A stretch of DNA of 64,000 nucleotides, from NCBI RefSeq assembly GCF_000613125.1, contig NZ_HG964497.1:3861938-3925937 (forward strand). Reading direction: 5' to 3'. Made by a program: the position numbers and the translations under genes. Positions 50,532-60,879 of this stretch are shown piece by piece (positions within the stretch are counted from its first letter, which is position 1; each line of letters starts with the position of its first letter). The stretch comes from Bacillus sp. EB01. Its GTDB lineage: Bacteria; Bacillota; Bacilli; Bacillales; Cytobacillaceae. Under the pieces are notes generated by a model that saw only the letters and a list, made by a program, of their open reading frames with translations, was not told the origin of the DNA and did no database searches.

Positions 50532-51530
50532 ATGAGTAAGCCAAAAGTATTGCAAATCCTGTCGATGTATCATCCAGACGGGGAAAGGGTGTTGAATGAG
50601 GGAGCCGAGGTCATCCGGACAGATGAATATGATATTCCCCGTTTATGCGAGGCGGTAAAAAATGTAGATGGAATTGTCCTCAGGGCGCCAGCTAAAATTA
50701 CCCGCGAAGTAATCGACGCTGCTGGTCCGGGATTAAAGGTTATTTCAGGAGCAGGTGTCGGGCTGGACAATATCGACGTTGTTTATGCGACCGAAAAAGG
50801 AATACCCGTGCTCCATGCTCCATCCGTCAATAAGGTTTCAACCGCCGAGCATGCGGTCATGTTAATCATGGCTCTAGCGAAATCAATGATTCCCTTCCAT
50901 GAAAATATGAAAGAAGGAAACTTTGGCTCGAGAATGGAAATCCCTTCATATGAACTGAAAGGGAAAAAGGTCGGTTTAATAGGGTTTGGTAACATTGCAC
51001 AAGAAGTGGCAAAACGCATGAAACTGGGATTTGATATGGATGTTACCGCTTGGGTCAGGGAATATAAACCGGAAAAACATGGGTATGCAGACGAAATCGG
51101 CATAAAGATAGCAACCAATATGGACGAAGTTTTCCGTGAGTCGGACTTTGTTTCCCTCCATATTCCATTAAATCAGCATACCAAGTATTCCATAGATAAA
51201 AAGCTGTTTTCCCAAATGAAGCCCACAGCCTATTTGGTCAATACAGCGAGAGGTGCGGTCGTTAATCAAACCGATCTGTATGATGCCTTGAAGGCAGGCC
51301 AATTGGCAGGAGCTGGTTTGGATGTGTTCGATCCGGAGCCGCCTCCAAAAGATTTGCTATTATTAACTCTTCCCAATGTTGTAGCTACTCCACATGTTGG
51401 GGGAACAACCGTGGAATGCAACCAAATCATGGCAAGAACAGTAGCCGAAAATGTCATAAACGTGCTGAATGGTAAAAAACCAGCTTATATTGGCAACCCC
51501 GAAGTGTTAACTTCTAAAACATTTGAGTAG
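50532..51530 (+). CDS. D-2-hydroxyacid dehydrogenase family protein
   Basis: 332 residues, phosphoglycerate-dehydrogenase type. NAD motif VGLIGFGNIAQEVAKRMK; substrate Arg in VNTARGAVV; Glu in DVFDPEPPP; catalytic His in TPHVGGTTVE. Reduces a 2-ketoacid or oxidises a D-2-hydroxyacid; not necessarily phosphoglycerate, given the catabolic neighbours. AGGAGG-like site (GGGAGG) 8 bases upstream. 9 bases before the next gene. Confidence 0.88.
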   Translation: MSKPKVLQILSMYHPDGERVLNEGAEVIRTDEYDIPRLCEAVKNVDGIVLRAPAKITREVIDAAGPGLKVISGAGVGLDNIDVVYATEKGIPVLHAPSVNKVSTAEHAVMLIMALAKSMIPFHENMKEGNFGSRMEIPSYELKGKKVGLIGFGNIAQEVAKRMKLGFDMDVTAWVREYKPEKHGYADEIGIKIATNMDEVFRESDFVSLHIPLNQHTKYSIDKKLFSQMKPTAYLVNTARGAVVNQTDLYDALKAGQLAGAGLDVFDPEPPPKDLLLLTLPNVVATPHVGGTTVECNQIMARTVAENVINVLNGKKPAYIGNPEVLTSKTFE

Positions 51531-51539
51531 GAGATAACT

Positions 51540-52619
51540 ATGGAGAAGTATTCTATTGCCCTGCTTCCTGGAGATGGAATCGGGGTCGATGTTGTAAGGG
51601 AAGGCAAGAAAGTATTGGATACGGTTTCCTCGCTCCACGGAGGCCTATCTTTTTCCTATAAAGAATTTGACTGGAGCTGCGAGTATTATGCCAGGCATGG
51701 GAAGATGATGCCGGATGATGGCTTGGATATCTTAAAAGCGTTTGATACGATTTTCCTTGGGGCTGTCGGCTATCCAGGTGTGCCAGATCATGTTTCTCTG
51801 TGGGGGCTGCTTTTGCCGATCAGGCGCCAATTCGAACAATATATAAATATACGCCCAATCAAATTGCTAAAAGGAATTACCTCACCGCTTGCAGGAAAAA
51901 CCTGTGATGATCTTGATTTCATTGTAATCCGTGAAAATAACGAAGGGGAGTATTCCAGCATCGGCGGCCGGATGTATCAGGGCACCGATATGGATATGGC
52001 GATCCAGAACAGTGTTTTTACCAGGAAAGGTGTTGAAAGGGTTTTACGATATGCCTATGATGTTTCACAAAAGCGCGGCGGGAAAAAGCATGTAACAGCT
52101 GCCACAAAATCCAACGGCATTAATCACACGATGCCATTTTGGGATGAGTATGTCGAACGGATTGGCCAGGAGTATCCTGATGTGGGAAGGAGTACTGTAC
52201 ATATCGACGCACTGGCTGCTTTTTTTGTCAGCAAGCCGGAAACATTCGATGTTGTAGTTGCCTCCAATCTTTTCGGCGATATCCTGACTGATTTAGGCGC
52301 AGCAATTGTTGGTGGGCTGGGAATTGCGCCTTCAGCAAATATCAATCCTGAAAAAAAATACCCTTCGATGTTCGAGCCGGTCCATGGTTCCGCACCAGAT
52401 ATCGCAGGAAAAGGCATTGCCAATCCAATTGCGTCGATTTGGTGCACCAGCATGATACTGGACCACTTTGGCCAAACCGAAGCTGCAAGAGCAATAATTG
52501 ACGCGATGGAAGATGTCCTTCAGGAAAAAGAAATGGTTACACCTGATTTAGGCGGAAAGGCTACCACGGATCAGGTAGGCAGCTATATTTGTGAAAAACT
52601 TAAAATCCGTTTGGGCTAA
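51540..52619 (+). CDS. tartrate/D-malate dehydrogenase-like (isopropylmalate DH family)
   Basis: 359 residues of the decarboxylating dehydrogenase family. LLPGDGIGVDVV at the start, IRENNEGEYSSIGG (substrate phosphorylation-site-type loop), NLFGDILTDLGAAIVGGLG (metal Asp) and HGSAPDIAGKGIANP (NAD). ENNEGEYS is the form seen in tartrate and D-malate dehydrogenases. Likely oxidatively decarboxylates a 2-hydroxy-dicarboxylate. Last gene of the cluster; terminator at 52661. Confidence 0.9.
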   Translation: MEKYSIALLPGDGIGVDVVREGKKVLDTVSSLHGGLSFSYKEFDWSCEYYARHGKMMPDDGLDILKAFDTIFLGAVGYPGVPDHVSLWGLLLPIRRQFEQYINIRPIKLLKGITSPLAGKTCDDLDFIVIRENNEGEYSSIGGRMYQGTDMDMAIQNSVFTRKGVERVLRYAYDVSQKRGGKKHVTAATKSNGINHTMPFWDEYVERIGQEYPDVGRSTVHIDALAAFFVSKPETFDVVVASNLFGDILTDLGAAIVGGLGIAPSANINPEKKYPSMFEPVHGSAPDIAGKGIANPIASIWCTSMILDHFGQTEAARAIIDAMEDVLQEKEMVTPDLGGKATTDQVGSYICEKLKIRLG

Positions 52620-52660
52620 AGATTACCTGCCTTTTTAAAAAACAATAATAATTAAGTTCT

Positions 52661-52697
52661 GGACCAAATTGCCTAGCGGTTTGGTCTCTTTGTTTTG
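52661..52697 (+). terminator. intrinsic terminator
   Basis: GACCAAA/TTTGGTC stem (52662-52686) with an 11-nt loop and TCTTTGTTTT tail; ends the catabolic operon. Confidence 0.85.
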
Positions 52698-52945
52698 AGG
52701 AGGTTTTAAGAAAACATTTTTATTAAGAAGGATTTAGCACCCTTTTTATGGAAGCTCTTTATTAAACCAAAACGGATCCTAATTCATAAAAAGCATAAAT
52801 AAAATATATAGAGAGAGTGGGGGATAAAGCTGAATGAAATAATAACGTCTATTTGTATTAGTTTAGTAATAATAACCGGGAGAATTTCTTAATAAGCAGA
52901 GGGAGCAGCAGTTTTACAAACAAAGAAATATAAGAGGTGATATAA
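52698..52945. other. gene-free stretch
   Basis: Holds no convincing gene. A frame reading NEIITSICISLVIITG near 52830 would need a CTG start; a ribosome binding site is at AAGAGGTGA just before 52946. Confidence 0.4.
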
Positions 52946-53407
52946 GTGAATATCAGACTTGCGGAACTAAGAGATATTAAGCAGTTAATTAAAATGAGAT
53001 GGGATAATACCATTGAATTTGATGAGAGCAAGAAGGATGAGTCCTTTGAAGAGTTTGAAAAGGAATGTCAAACATTTTTAGAGAATGCTCTAAATAGTAA
53101 TCAGTGGTTCATTTGGGTGGCAGAAGACCATAAGAAAATAGTTTCGCATATATACATAGAAGTAATACAAAAAGTGCCGAGACCGGGGAGAGTGACTCAT
53201 CCGTTTTTGTATATGACAAATGTGTACACCATTCCTGAATATAGAAATGCAGGCATTGGAAGTAAAGTATTAAGTTCAATAAACCATTGGATTAAAGAGA
53301 ATAAATATGAGTTTGCAATTGTTTGGCCGAGTGAGGAAGCTATTAATTATTACAAGAAAAATGGATATGTTCAATGTACTGAACCAATGGAATACTTCCC
53401 GTCTTGA
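52946..53407 (+). CDS. GNAT family N-acetyltransferase
   Basis: 153 residues. NIRLAELRDIKQLIKMRWD at the start (beta-1/alpha-1), YMTNVYTIPEYRNAGIGSKV with the acetyl-CoA motif [R/Q]-N-x-G-[I/L]-G-[S/x], and YYKKNGY (Tyr general acid). Substrate unknown. Start GTG at 52946, AAGAGGTGA upstream. AT-rich, unlike the operon before it. Confidence 0.88.
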   Translation: MNIRLAELRDIKQLIKMRWDNTIEFDESKKDESFEEFEKECQTFLENALNSNQWFIWVAEDHKKIVSHIYIEVIQKVPRPGRVTHPFLYMTNVYTIPEYRNAGIGSKVLSSINHWIKENKYEFAIVWPSEEAINYYKKNGYVQCTEPMEYFPS

Positions 53408-53565
53408 AAAACTAAGGGACTAATTAATGAGGAAAGGAAGCGGACTTTTAGTCTATTAGTAAATCTTATTAAATATACGGATGAGTTGATTTAGGAAGGA
53501 GTATGTACCATTTTATTTTGAAGCTCTTATTGAATAAAAAAATATTGTTATCCGGGGGATGGGGC

Positions 53566-53781
53566 ATGCAAGATAATAAAGAAACTCCTGAACAAATTAG
53601 AGAGAGATTAAGACAAGAAGAACTGAAAAGAAATCCAATGGGTAATGTGAACGATGGTTTTAATAGATTAAACAGTGGTAGTTTTGTGGATTTAGTAGGC
53701 AGTTTGGGTTGGAAAGGCACTGGGGTGCTTATTCTTGTAATCATTATAGGATTTATTCTCGCCTCATTCTTCTTTAAGTAA
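53566..53781 (+). CDS. DUF6366-like small membrane protein
   Basis: 71 residues: a charged helix (PEQIRERLRQEELKRNP), a Gly/Asn-rich segment and a C-terminal membrane helix (LILVIIIGFILASFFF). I recall this N-terminal word in small DUF6366-type proteins. Start at 53566, with GGGGG upstream; the frame extends back to 53503 but without a site. Function unknown. Confidence 0.7.
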   Translation: MQDNKETPEQIRERLRQEELKRNPMGNVNDGFNRLNSGSFVDLVGSLGWKGTGVLILVIIIGFILASFFFK

Positions 53782-54213
53782 CTTGAGTTAATTCGGATCA
53801 TTTTTACAACTAGTAGGTTAGCGGTTCAAACCAGTTGAGCAGGATAGAAGATTAGTTACTGACTCAGGCTTATAAAATATTAGTGTTAGTTGGAAAATCA
53901 TAAAATCTAAAAATATTCATAGCCTTCCTATCACTTAAGATGGGAGGTTATTTTTTTTATTCACATGTAGTTTGTGAGGATCTAGGTCATCATTCCTGCT
54001 CCTTATTACTCTATTTATTTACGGTCATATTCCCGTCAGTACGTATTAGCAGGAATCTTGTCTATTAATGAGAAAGTTTAGGAGGACGAGACCGGGAAAT
54101 GGAGAGCTATCTTATTTAATTGAGGACTTAGTACAATGTTCTGCAAACGTTCGAAGAGGGGGAGAGATTCACTGGTGTATCGGTCAATTTATTTAAAAAT
54201 GGGGAGGTCAATA
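53782..54213. other. gene-free stretch before the large secreted protein
   Basis: Contains the hairpin at 53919-53958 and the likely leader of the large gene. No other ORF with ribosome binding site is seen; the frame from 54136 upstream of the ATG at 54214 has no site of its own. Confidence 0.5.
53919..53958 (+). terminator. intrinsic terminator
   Basis: ATAGCCTTCCTATC with GATGGGAGGTTAT, an imperfect 11-bp stem, followed by TTTTTTTT; about 140 bases after the small membrane protein gene. Confidence 0.65.
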
Positions 54214-57200
54214 ATGAAGAAACAAAAATTGAAAAGACGGTCTGCGCTTTTTTTCTGTTTTACTCTTGTTTTTAGTTTACTTGCTCCTTTTTCAAATTCA
54301 CAAGCAATAGGTACCAGTGCTATGGCCGGGGCGGTTTTGAATGCTGGGTTTGAAGAGGTGGTCATTCCTGGGTGGAGCCTTGTCACAAATAATTCATCCA
54401 CAAGTTTTGCTATCAGTAATGAAAGGGCAAATACCGGGAACAAAAGCTTACATTTTAAAGATTCTAATAGCAGCAATACTGGTGGTAATTTGCAAGTAAC
54501 GAGTGAAAAAATACCTGTTAATTCAGGACAGTCTTATACAGCGAAAGCATTTGTTAATGTTGTTAAACAATCTCATAGTATAGGATATGAGGTTCATTAT
54601 TTTAATAATGAGAATAATAAGGTTGGATCAGTAACATTTATTAACTTCCAGGCAGCAGTCTTAGGAACAAATCAATGGACTGAAATCAGTGTGCCATTCA
54701 CAGTTCCCGAAGGGGCAACTAAGGCTGAGCTTCGGTTCAATTCGGGGAATCCTTCTATAACTGAAGCTTACTTTGATGATGTGAGAATTGTAAGTGATTT
54801 GGATTCTACAGAAACACTGCCGGTAAACGCATCATTTGAAGCGGAAGTCGTATTTCCAGGCTGGAGTCTCGTAACTCGAAATCCGTCCACAAGTATCGCA
54901 TTCAGCGAAGAAAAATCCCGCACTGGAAATAAAAGTTTATATCTTAAAGATTCAAATAGCAGTAACCCGGGAGGCAATTTACAAGTAACGAGTGAAAAGA
55001 TTTCTGTAACAGCAGGAGAGTCATATATAGCGAAAGCATATGTAAATGTAGTCAGCCAATCACATAGTATTGGTTTTGAGGTTCATTATTTCAATGATGA
55101 CAATCTTAGGGTTGGAACAGCTACATTTATTAACTTCGGTTCAGCTGTTTTAGGAACAAACAAATGGACTGAAATACAAGTTCCTTTTGAGGTTCCTGAT
55201 GGTGCAACCAAAGTCGAACTGCGCTTTAACTCCGGTCATATTTCCATTACGGAAGCGTATTTTGATGATGTAACAATTGAAGGTACTTCCATTGAAGAAC
55301 CACCAACAGAAGATATTAACAAAGAAGTGGTGAATCCAGGCTTTGAAGATAAAGTGTCGGATGGTAACATAACAGGTTGGAACTCAGAGTTTGAAGGACC
55401 AGGCATTCAAGTTAGTTCAGAACGTGTTCGTACAGGAGTGCAAAGTTTACACTTACACGATACAACAGACAAAGCGGGTGTTAGTGTTTTAAGTGATAAA
55501 ATTGCTGTTGAGCCTGGTGCCTCCTATTTATTGACCGTCTTTTCTAATGTGCTAAGCCAGTCACATAATGTCGTGACCGAAATTCGTTATTTTGATAAAG
55601 CTGATAAGAAAATTACGGACCATAGGGAACTTAACGGTAACTTGCCGAAAAATGAGTGGATTGATTTAAAAGTATTTAGTGTTGTTCCAGAGAATGCAGC
55701 ATATGCAAGACTGGCATTCTATTCTGGAGGTATTAGTTTCACAGAAGTCTATTTTGACGATGTTACATTCAAAAAAGTAAAAGATGATTCCCAATTAGAC
55801 CGTGAATATGTCGACCCGGTTAATCTTGGCGAGATGGTCCATGTTCAACTGGGACAAGCGGGAGCTATTCAAAAAAATAGTTTGGGTGAGAATGAAGTAT
55901 ACTATCATTCAAACGGCCACCCAGGAACTTTCTCGGTACTAGACGCAGAAACAGGGAAACTTAAATTTTCTAAAGTTATTGATAACACAGAAGCCGTATG
56001 GGCGATGGCCATTGGCCCTGATAAAAATGTATACTTTGCGGGTACTTCAGATGGAAAATTATATCGTTATGTTCCTGAACTAAAAACAGTTGAATACCTA
56101 GGAGCCAATCCTTCTGCTGCCTGGGTCTGGGATATTGAAGCGACGGAAGATGGTAAGATTTATGGCGCTACATACCCAGGCGCTGGAATTTTCGAATATG
56201 ATATCAACACAGGCCAATTCAAAGACTTTAGTAGTGTCACTAATCAGGATTATGCACGTGGAGTAGCTGTTGATGGTGATTATATTTACGTTGGAATTGG
56301 AACAACGAAGCATCTATATAAAATTAATCGCCATACTGGTGAAAAAGAGGAGCTACTAATCGAAGGACAGTCTGGTGAAAATGGAATCATTCAAGATATC
56401 TGGGTTGTGAATGGGAAGCTTCTTGTTGCCGTTTCAACCATCAATATGCTTGTCATTGATCCAGAGACAATGGAAGTTGAAGGTTCGTTCGAGTTTAGCA
56501 ATATGATATCTGAACCTGATCCGAATCAGCCCAATATGATTTATTATAAAAAAGGAACACAATTGTACAAATATGATCTGAATGAAAATAAAGAAACATT
56601 AATTGAGGGACTTCCAGTTCTTCCGGATACTCCACGGGTAAAGGATATGGCTTGGCTTACGTTATCTACTGGCAAAACAGTATTGGCGATGGTGACACAG
56701 TATGGCGAATATATGCTCTATCATCCAGAAACAAATGAGTTCTCCTTCGTCATGTTAGACCTCGCCGCAACTGCGGTAGCGATTCAATCCCTTGAATCCG
56801 GTCCGGACGGAAAGCTTTATATGGGCGGATATCAGCGTGGCATGAGTGTATATAATCCGTTCACTGATGAAGTCGAAGTGAATGTTTCTTCGTTTGCCCA
56901 GCCAGAGGGAATTGGATTCATGGACGATACCGTTTACTTTGGAACATATGTAGGGGCTATTATGTACAGCTATGATTCAACAAAGCCAGTAGATTTAAAT
57001 AGCAATCCAAAGCTTGAATATGATATAAAAGATGAACAAGACCGCCCTTTTGCCATCACATCAGGTGAAAATAAGCTGTTTGTTGGAACAATCCCTGACT
57101 ATGGTGTCTTAGGCGGAGCTCTGGCTATCTATGATTCTGAAACAGATGAATGGTCTCAGCAGAGAAATGTCGTTCAGGATCAAAGTATTATTAGCTTGGC

Positions 57201-58065
57201 CTACCACGATGGAAAGCTATTTGGAGGAACATCTGTCTGGGGTGGATTAGGAATAAATCCTAAAGCAGATGAAGCAAAAATCTTTGTTTGGGATGTTGAA
57301 AAAGGTGAAAAGATTGCGGAGTTCACACCGAAAATCCCGGGAATTGATGTAACACCTCGAATGATAGGTGATTTATCAATCGGACCAGATGGATTCTTAT
57401 GGGGTGCCGTTGAGGGAACAATCTTTAAAATGAATCCTGAAACCTATGAAGTGGTGGATAGTAAAGTTATACGGCCAAGTTTATACAATAGCAGTAAATG
57501 GGTTCCTTATCGCCTTAAATGGGGACCAGATGGCATGCTCTATACAACATTATCACGCAGCCTGATTGTGATTGATCCTAAAACACTAGATTACAAAGTG
57601 CTTGTAGAGGATTTCATGAACAGCATGACCGTCGGGGTTGATGGAAGCATTTATTATGCACTTGGTGGTGAGCTTTACAAAATCCCGGTACCTGAAACAG
57701 ACGCAACCTTACGAGCGATTAACATTGATGGTAAAGGAATTGAAGACTTCCAACCAGGTAAATTAAACTACACCATATATGCTGACCCAACTGAAAACAT
57801 AGTAGCAGAGCCAGGTCAACTTGGTGCAACAGTTGAAATCGTACATTCAACTGGGAAAACAGAAATCATTACAACAGGAACTGATGGCATTTCCACGTTA
57901 ACCTATACAATCACATGGGCAGATCAACTATGCAAGCCAGGTAAACCTGACAAACCTGGTAAGCCAGAAAATCCAGGCAAACCTTGCAAGCCAAATAAAC
58001 CCGGTAAACCAGAAAGTCCTGGTAGACCAGATAATCCAGGTAGACTTCAAAATCCTGGAAAATAA
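54214..58065 (+). CDS. large secreted protein: three carbohydrate-binding-like modules, beta-propeller, Pro/Gly tail
   Basis: 1283 residues. Order: signal peptide (1-33), three related beta-sandwich modules (about 41-200, 204-357, 369-525), each ending Y-F-D-D-V and holding Q-S-H-[S/N] and R-F-N-S-G words, like CBM/CenC-type modules; a long beta-propeller-like part (about 540-1180) of blades with 'DGKLY', 'GxxY' and 'IDPET' words; a cadherin-like beta-sandwich (about 1185-1235); and a C-terminal tail of PGKP-type hexads ([17 protein letters not shown]) with two Cys. Probably a wall- or polysaccharide-associated protein; no catalytic motif seen. Start at 54214 after GGGGAGGTC. Confidence 0.85.
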   Translation: MKKQKLKRRSALFFCFTLVFSLLAPFSNSQAIGTSAMAGAVLNAGFEEVVIPGWSLVTNNSSTSFAISNERANTGNKSLHFKDSNSSNTGGNLQVTSEKIPVNSGQSYTAKAFVNVVKQSHSIGYEVHYFNNENNKVGSVTFINFQAAVLGTNQWTEISVPFTVPEGATKAELRFNSGNPSITEAYFDDVRIVSDLDSTETLPVNASFEAEVVFPGWSLVTRNPSTSIAFSEEKSRTGNKSLYLKDSNSSNPGGNLQVTSEKISVTAGESYIAKAYVNVVSQSHSIGFEVHYFNDDNLRVGTATFINFGSAVLGTNKWTEIQVPFEVPDGATKVELRFNSGHISITEAYFDDVTIEGTSIEEPPTEDINKEVVNPGFEDKVSDGNITGWNSEFEGPGIQVSSERVRTGVQSLHLHDTTDKAGVSVLSDKIAVEPGASYLLTVFSNVLSQSHNVVTEIRYFDKADKKITDHRELNGNLPKNEWIDLKVFSVVPENAAYARLAFYSGGISFTEVYFDDVTFKKVKDDSQLDREYVDPVNLGEMVHVQLGQAGAIQKNSLGENEVYYHSNGHPGTFSVLDAETGKLKFSKVIDNTEAVWAMAIGPDKNVYFAGTSDGKLYRYVPELKTVEYLGANPSAAWVWDIEATEDGKIYGATYPGAGIFEYDINTGQFKDFSSVTNQDYARGVAVDGDYIYVGIGTTKHLYKINRHTGEKEELLIEGQSGENGIIQDIWVVNGKLLVAVSTINMLVIDPETMEVEGSFEFSNMISEPDPNQPNMIYYKKGTQLYKYDLNENKETLIEGLPVLPDTPRVKDMAWLTLSTGKTVLAMVTQYGEYMLYHPETNEFSFVMLDLAATAVAIQSLESGPDGKLYMGGYQRGMSVYNPFTDEVEVNVSSFAQPEGIGFMDDTVYFGTYVGAIMYSYDSTKPVDLNSNPKLEYDIKDEQDRPFAITSGENKLFVGTIPDYGVLGGALAIYDSETDEWSQQRNVVQDQSIISLAYHDGKLFGGTSVWGGLGINPKADEAKIFVWDVEKGEKIAEFTPKIPGIDVTPRMIGDLSIGPDGFLWGAVEGTIFKMNPETYEVVDSKVIRPSLYNSSKWVPYRLKWGPDGMLYTTLSRSLIVIDPKTLDYKVLVEDFMNSMTVGVDGSIYYALGGELYKIPVPETDATLRAINIDGKGIEDFQPGKLNYTIYADPTENIVAEPGQLGATVEIVHSTGKTEIITTGTDGISTLTYTITWADQLCKPGKPDKPGKPENPGKPCKPNKPGKPESPGRPDNPGRLQNPGK

Positions 58066-58097
58066 CTTTCTAATAAATAGAATACTCCAATGGAACG

Positions 58098-58133
58098 AAA
58101 AAGGTTTTCTGCTCAGTACAGAAAACCTTTTTT
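58098..58133 (+). terminator. intrinsic terminator
   Basis: AAAAGGTTTTCTG/CAGAAAACCTTTT stem with CTCAGTA loop, followed by TTTTT. Confidence 0.93.
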
Positions 58134-58418
58134 CACTTCTAGGGTTAGAACACTTGGAATCATTATTGCATGCAAATTTTGAAGAATTTAGTTGGATAGG
58201 GGAACTATGTATTATTATTGTCCATTTAAAATATTTTAAATGAATTTTTTCACGGTGGCATCATGAATATTGGTTGGGCCGGTTTTGCGCTTCATGGATG
58301 GCTAACCGGGGCAGTTAAAGAGAAACTTAGATCGTAATGGTAAAATTAACTTGAATAACCATGCCATTATTAATTAAAGTTTGCTATTGCGATTACTTAT
58401 GTGAATAGGAGGATTTTT
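58134..58418. other. gene-free stretch
   Basis: No clear gene. A 24-codon frame at 58263-58337 (M-N-I-G-W-A-G-F-A-L-H-G-W-L-T-G...) has GGTGG four bases before its ATG and could encode a micro-peptide, but support is thin. Confidence 0.3.
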
Positions 58419-59258
58419 TTGAGAATAATCGATACAGTACCGTATTTTTTGGAAAACTATCAACCTTCTATAAATTTTTTACGGAGCTACTATATGAATT
58501 TTCCAGAGATCTTCAGGGAGTATTTTTTATATCATTGCAAAGACACTGAAGAAAGGCATATTCAGTCGATAACAAGGTATCCTCAAGTCTTCACTTCCAT
58601 CCAGTTAATCCACAACGAAATTGTTACCATTATAAAAGAAGTAGAGTACAATTATTTGAGTATGTATCAGGTTAATTTTCCTATTGATGTATATCTAATC
58701 GTTGGTGGTTTTGGTTCTAATGCCTATACACACAAACAAATAATACCTAATGTGACTTTTGCGTTAGAAAAATTATCGCCAGAAAGTAGTCATTTACGAG
58801 CCATTATTGCACACGAATTAGGACACGTTACTCATAATATTATTTCAGATAAAGCGGGAAATGACTGGTCGAAAGTGGATTGGAATAGTCCTCTTACCTG
58901 GCTATTTCAAGAAGGGGCGGCTACACATTTTTCAAGGATAACATCACCTGGACTGTCTTCTTCCATATATTTTTCTTACGATGATAATGGTGATGAATGG
59001 TTGGCATTTGCATCATCCCACAAAGAGGAAATTCAATTTGAGTTTGCAAAAGGTCTTGCAGAATGTTCCCCGCAAGAAATTTTTCGTGAGTGGTTCTCCA
59101 TTAATGGAGGAAAAACTTTTGGTTTTCCTCGATTGGCATACTTTTTGGGGGATATGTTATTTCAAGAAATAGTTTTACAAGTTGGAGAAATGAACGCTAT
59201 TACAGCTTGGAAAGATCACGGTTTTAAGGACACCATTAACACTTGGCTGGATTATTAG
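58419..59258 (+). CDS. putative zinc metalloprotease (HELGH motif)
   Basis: 279 residues with a gluzincin-type motif in RAIIAHELGHVTHNI at about residue 140 and a downstream Glu in WLFQEGAATHFSRI, which could be the third zinc ligand (H-E-x-x-H plus E). It lacks a signal peptide, so probably acts in the cytoplasm. Related in style to the DUF2268-type gene at 29706, which is broken here. Start is TTG at 58419, six bases after AGGAGG; the GTG at 58401 lies before that site. Substrate unknown. Confidence 0.75.
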   Translation: MRIIDTVPYFLENYQPSINFLRSYYMNFPEIFREYFLYHCKDTEERHIQSITRYPQVFTSIQLIHNEIVTIIKEVEYNYLSMYQVNFPIDVYLIVGGFGSNAYTHKQIIPNVTFALEKLSPESSHLRAIIAHELGHVTHNIISDKAGNDWSKVDWNSPLTWLFQEGAATHFSRITSPGLSSSIYFSYDDNGDEWLAFASSHKEEIQFEFAKGLAECSPQEIFREWFSINGGKTFGFPRLAYFLGDMLFQEIVLQVGEMNAITAWKDHGFKDTINTWLDY

Positions 59259-59315
59259 AATAATACTTTTTGTAAGTAATTTTCCAGATTGTAAAGCATC
59301 CTATATAACTAACGT

Positions 59316-59351
59316 GTGCGAATGATCCAATGAGGATTTTCGCACTTTTTT
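59316..59351 (+). terminator. intrinsic terminator
   Basis: GTGCGAA/TTCGCAC stem with a 16-nt loop, followed by TTTTTTG, after the metalloprotease gene. Confidence 0.8.
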
Positions 59352-59556
59352 GTTAAATTCGTTATTGAATAAACGTGGCAATTTAGTGCAAGAAGAATGT
59401 GTAAAGAAGTTTAAAACAATTTAGTTCTTATTGGAGCGGGATATTCCTTAATAGGCAGGTTTTCTATAATTTATTATTCATAGACTAATACCGTGACAAG
59501 CTTTTAATCATTCACATATTAATAGGAGAAAGTTTAATAAAAAGGGATGATAGCTT

Positions 59557-60759
59557 TTGAAGATTTTATTTCTAGAAAGTCACCCAATGTGGATTTATGG
59601 TTTACCTAATGGTTTTAAAGAAGAAGGTCATACGGTAATGATTTCTGGGCCATTAAGTAAGAAGAATATTTCAGAAATGATAGATTTGTTTAAGCCAGAT
59701 TTAATCATATCTGTGGGATGGACAACCGAACACTCTAAAGAAAAGTGGCGGTGGATCCGAAAGGCTATCAAGAAAACAAAAATACCGCTCGTTTATTGGG
59801 CAACTGAAGACCCTTTACACACTGAACATTTTACAATACCTCTTATTAATGCTATTAAACCGGATTTCGTTTTTACAGTTACACCTTCATTATGTAAAAA
59901 ATATGAGGAACTAGGTTTCAAGGCGGATCATTTAGAATTTGCGTACCATCCGAGTGTGCATTTCCCGGTACAACCATTGGATAACTTTTGTTGTGATATA
60001 GCGGTAGTAGCGAATGCTTACCCTAGATATTTCAAAGAAAATCCAAATGCGTTCCGTTTGGAGGCCTTAAACACATTAATAAGGCCACTTATCAATGATG
60101 GAATTCGTGTTGATTTTTGGGGGAAGCATTGGAACAAAATGGGGGAATATATAGGAACAGACATTCCAACTGATTGGATTCATGGCTATTTGGACTACAG
60201 GGATGCATATAAAGTCTATAATTCTGCCAAAATCGTTATTGGATTGCAAAATGCCAGATCACAACTTACTATGCGCACTTTTGAAATTCTTGGTTCTGGC
60301 GGGGTTTTATTAACAACGGATACATCGGCAGTTCGCGAAAAATTTACACCAGATCAAGATTTAATTGTTTCATCCAACAGTAGCGAAACAGTATCCAAGA
60401 TTCAATATTATTTAAATAATGATATAGATAGACAACAAATACGTGATAATGGAATAATGGCTGTCCAAGAACATTCCTATCGAAATCGAGCTAAGCGAAT
60501 ACTTGAAGTATTAGAAAATAGAGGGATTATAAGAGAAACCGGAGATATTATACATTATTCAGAGTTTCTAAAAGAAAACTATGAAATTTATAAGGTTTCT
60601 CAGGGTGACACTCTTTCAAAAATTGCAAAGTTATATAATGTCCCGTTGGAACAATTGATTGAACTTAATAATTTTAGTTCAGATAAAATATATGCAGGTC
60701 AAATAATTAAAATAAAGAAAAAGCATAATAATAAGAAATTTTTTGGATTTTTTGGCTGA
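59557..60759 (+). CDS. CgeB/YkvP-like glycosyltransferase with C-terminal LysM
   Basis: 400 residues: a DUF3880-type N-terminal domain (about 1-150, [21 protein letters not shown]), a GT1-like C-terminal domain (about 170-330, with [17 protein letters not shown] and [17 protein letters not shown]), and a LysM repeat (about 348-393, [20 protein letters not shown]). B. subtilis CgeB and YkvP are spore-surface proteins of this kind. LysM binds peptidoglycan or cortex, so the enzyme probably glycosylates spore-surface components. No sigma-K promoter was verified. Starts with TTG at 59557 with GGGATGATAG upstream. Confidence 0.88.
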   Translation: MKILFLESHPMWIYGLPNGFKEEGHTVMISGPLSKKNISEMIDLFKPDLIISVGWTTEHSKEKWRWIRKAIKKTKIPLVYWATEDPLHTEHFTIPLINAIKPDFVFTVTPSLCKKYEELGFKADHLEFAYHPSVHFPVQPLDNFCCDIAVVANAYPRYFKENPNAFRLEALNTLIRPLINDGIRVDFWGKHWNKMGEYIGTDIPTDWIHGYLDYRDAYKVYNSAKIVIGLQNARSQLTMRTFEILGSGGVLLTTDTSAVREKFTPDQDLIVSSNSSETVSKIQYYLNNDIDRQQIRDNGIMAVQEHSYRNRAKRILEVLENRGIIRETGDIIHYSEFLKENYEIYKVSQGDTLSKIAKLYNVPLEQLIELNNFSSDKIYAGQIIKIKKKHNNKKFFGFFG

Positions 60760-60776
60760 GTAGTTGTTTTACTAGA

Positions 60777-60806
60777 TCCGAGTGAAGAACCACTTGGCTT
60801 TTTTTA
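60777..60806 (+). terminator. intrinsic terminator
   Basis: CCGAGTG/CACTTGG stem (one G-U) with AAGAAC loop, followed by CTTTTTTT. Confidence 0.85.
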
Positions 60807-60879
60807 TGAGTGAATATTGGAGGATTATTTAAAATCAACTTGGACAAGCTAAACTAAACATACATTTAGGGTGATAAAA

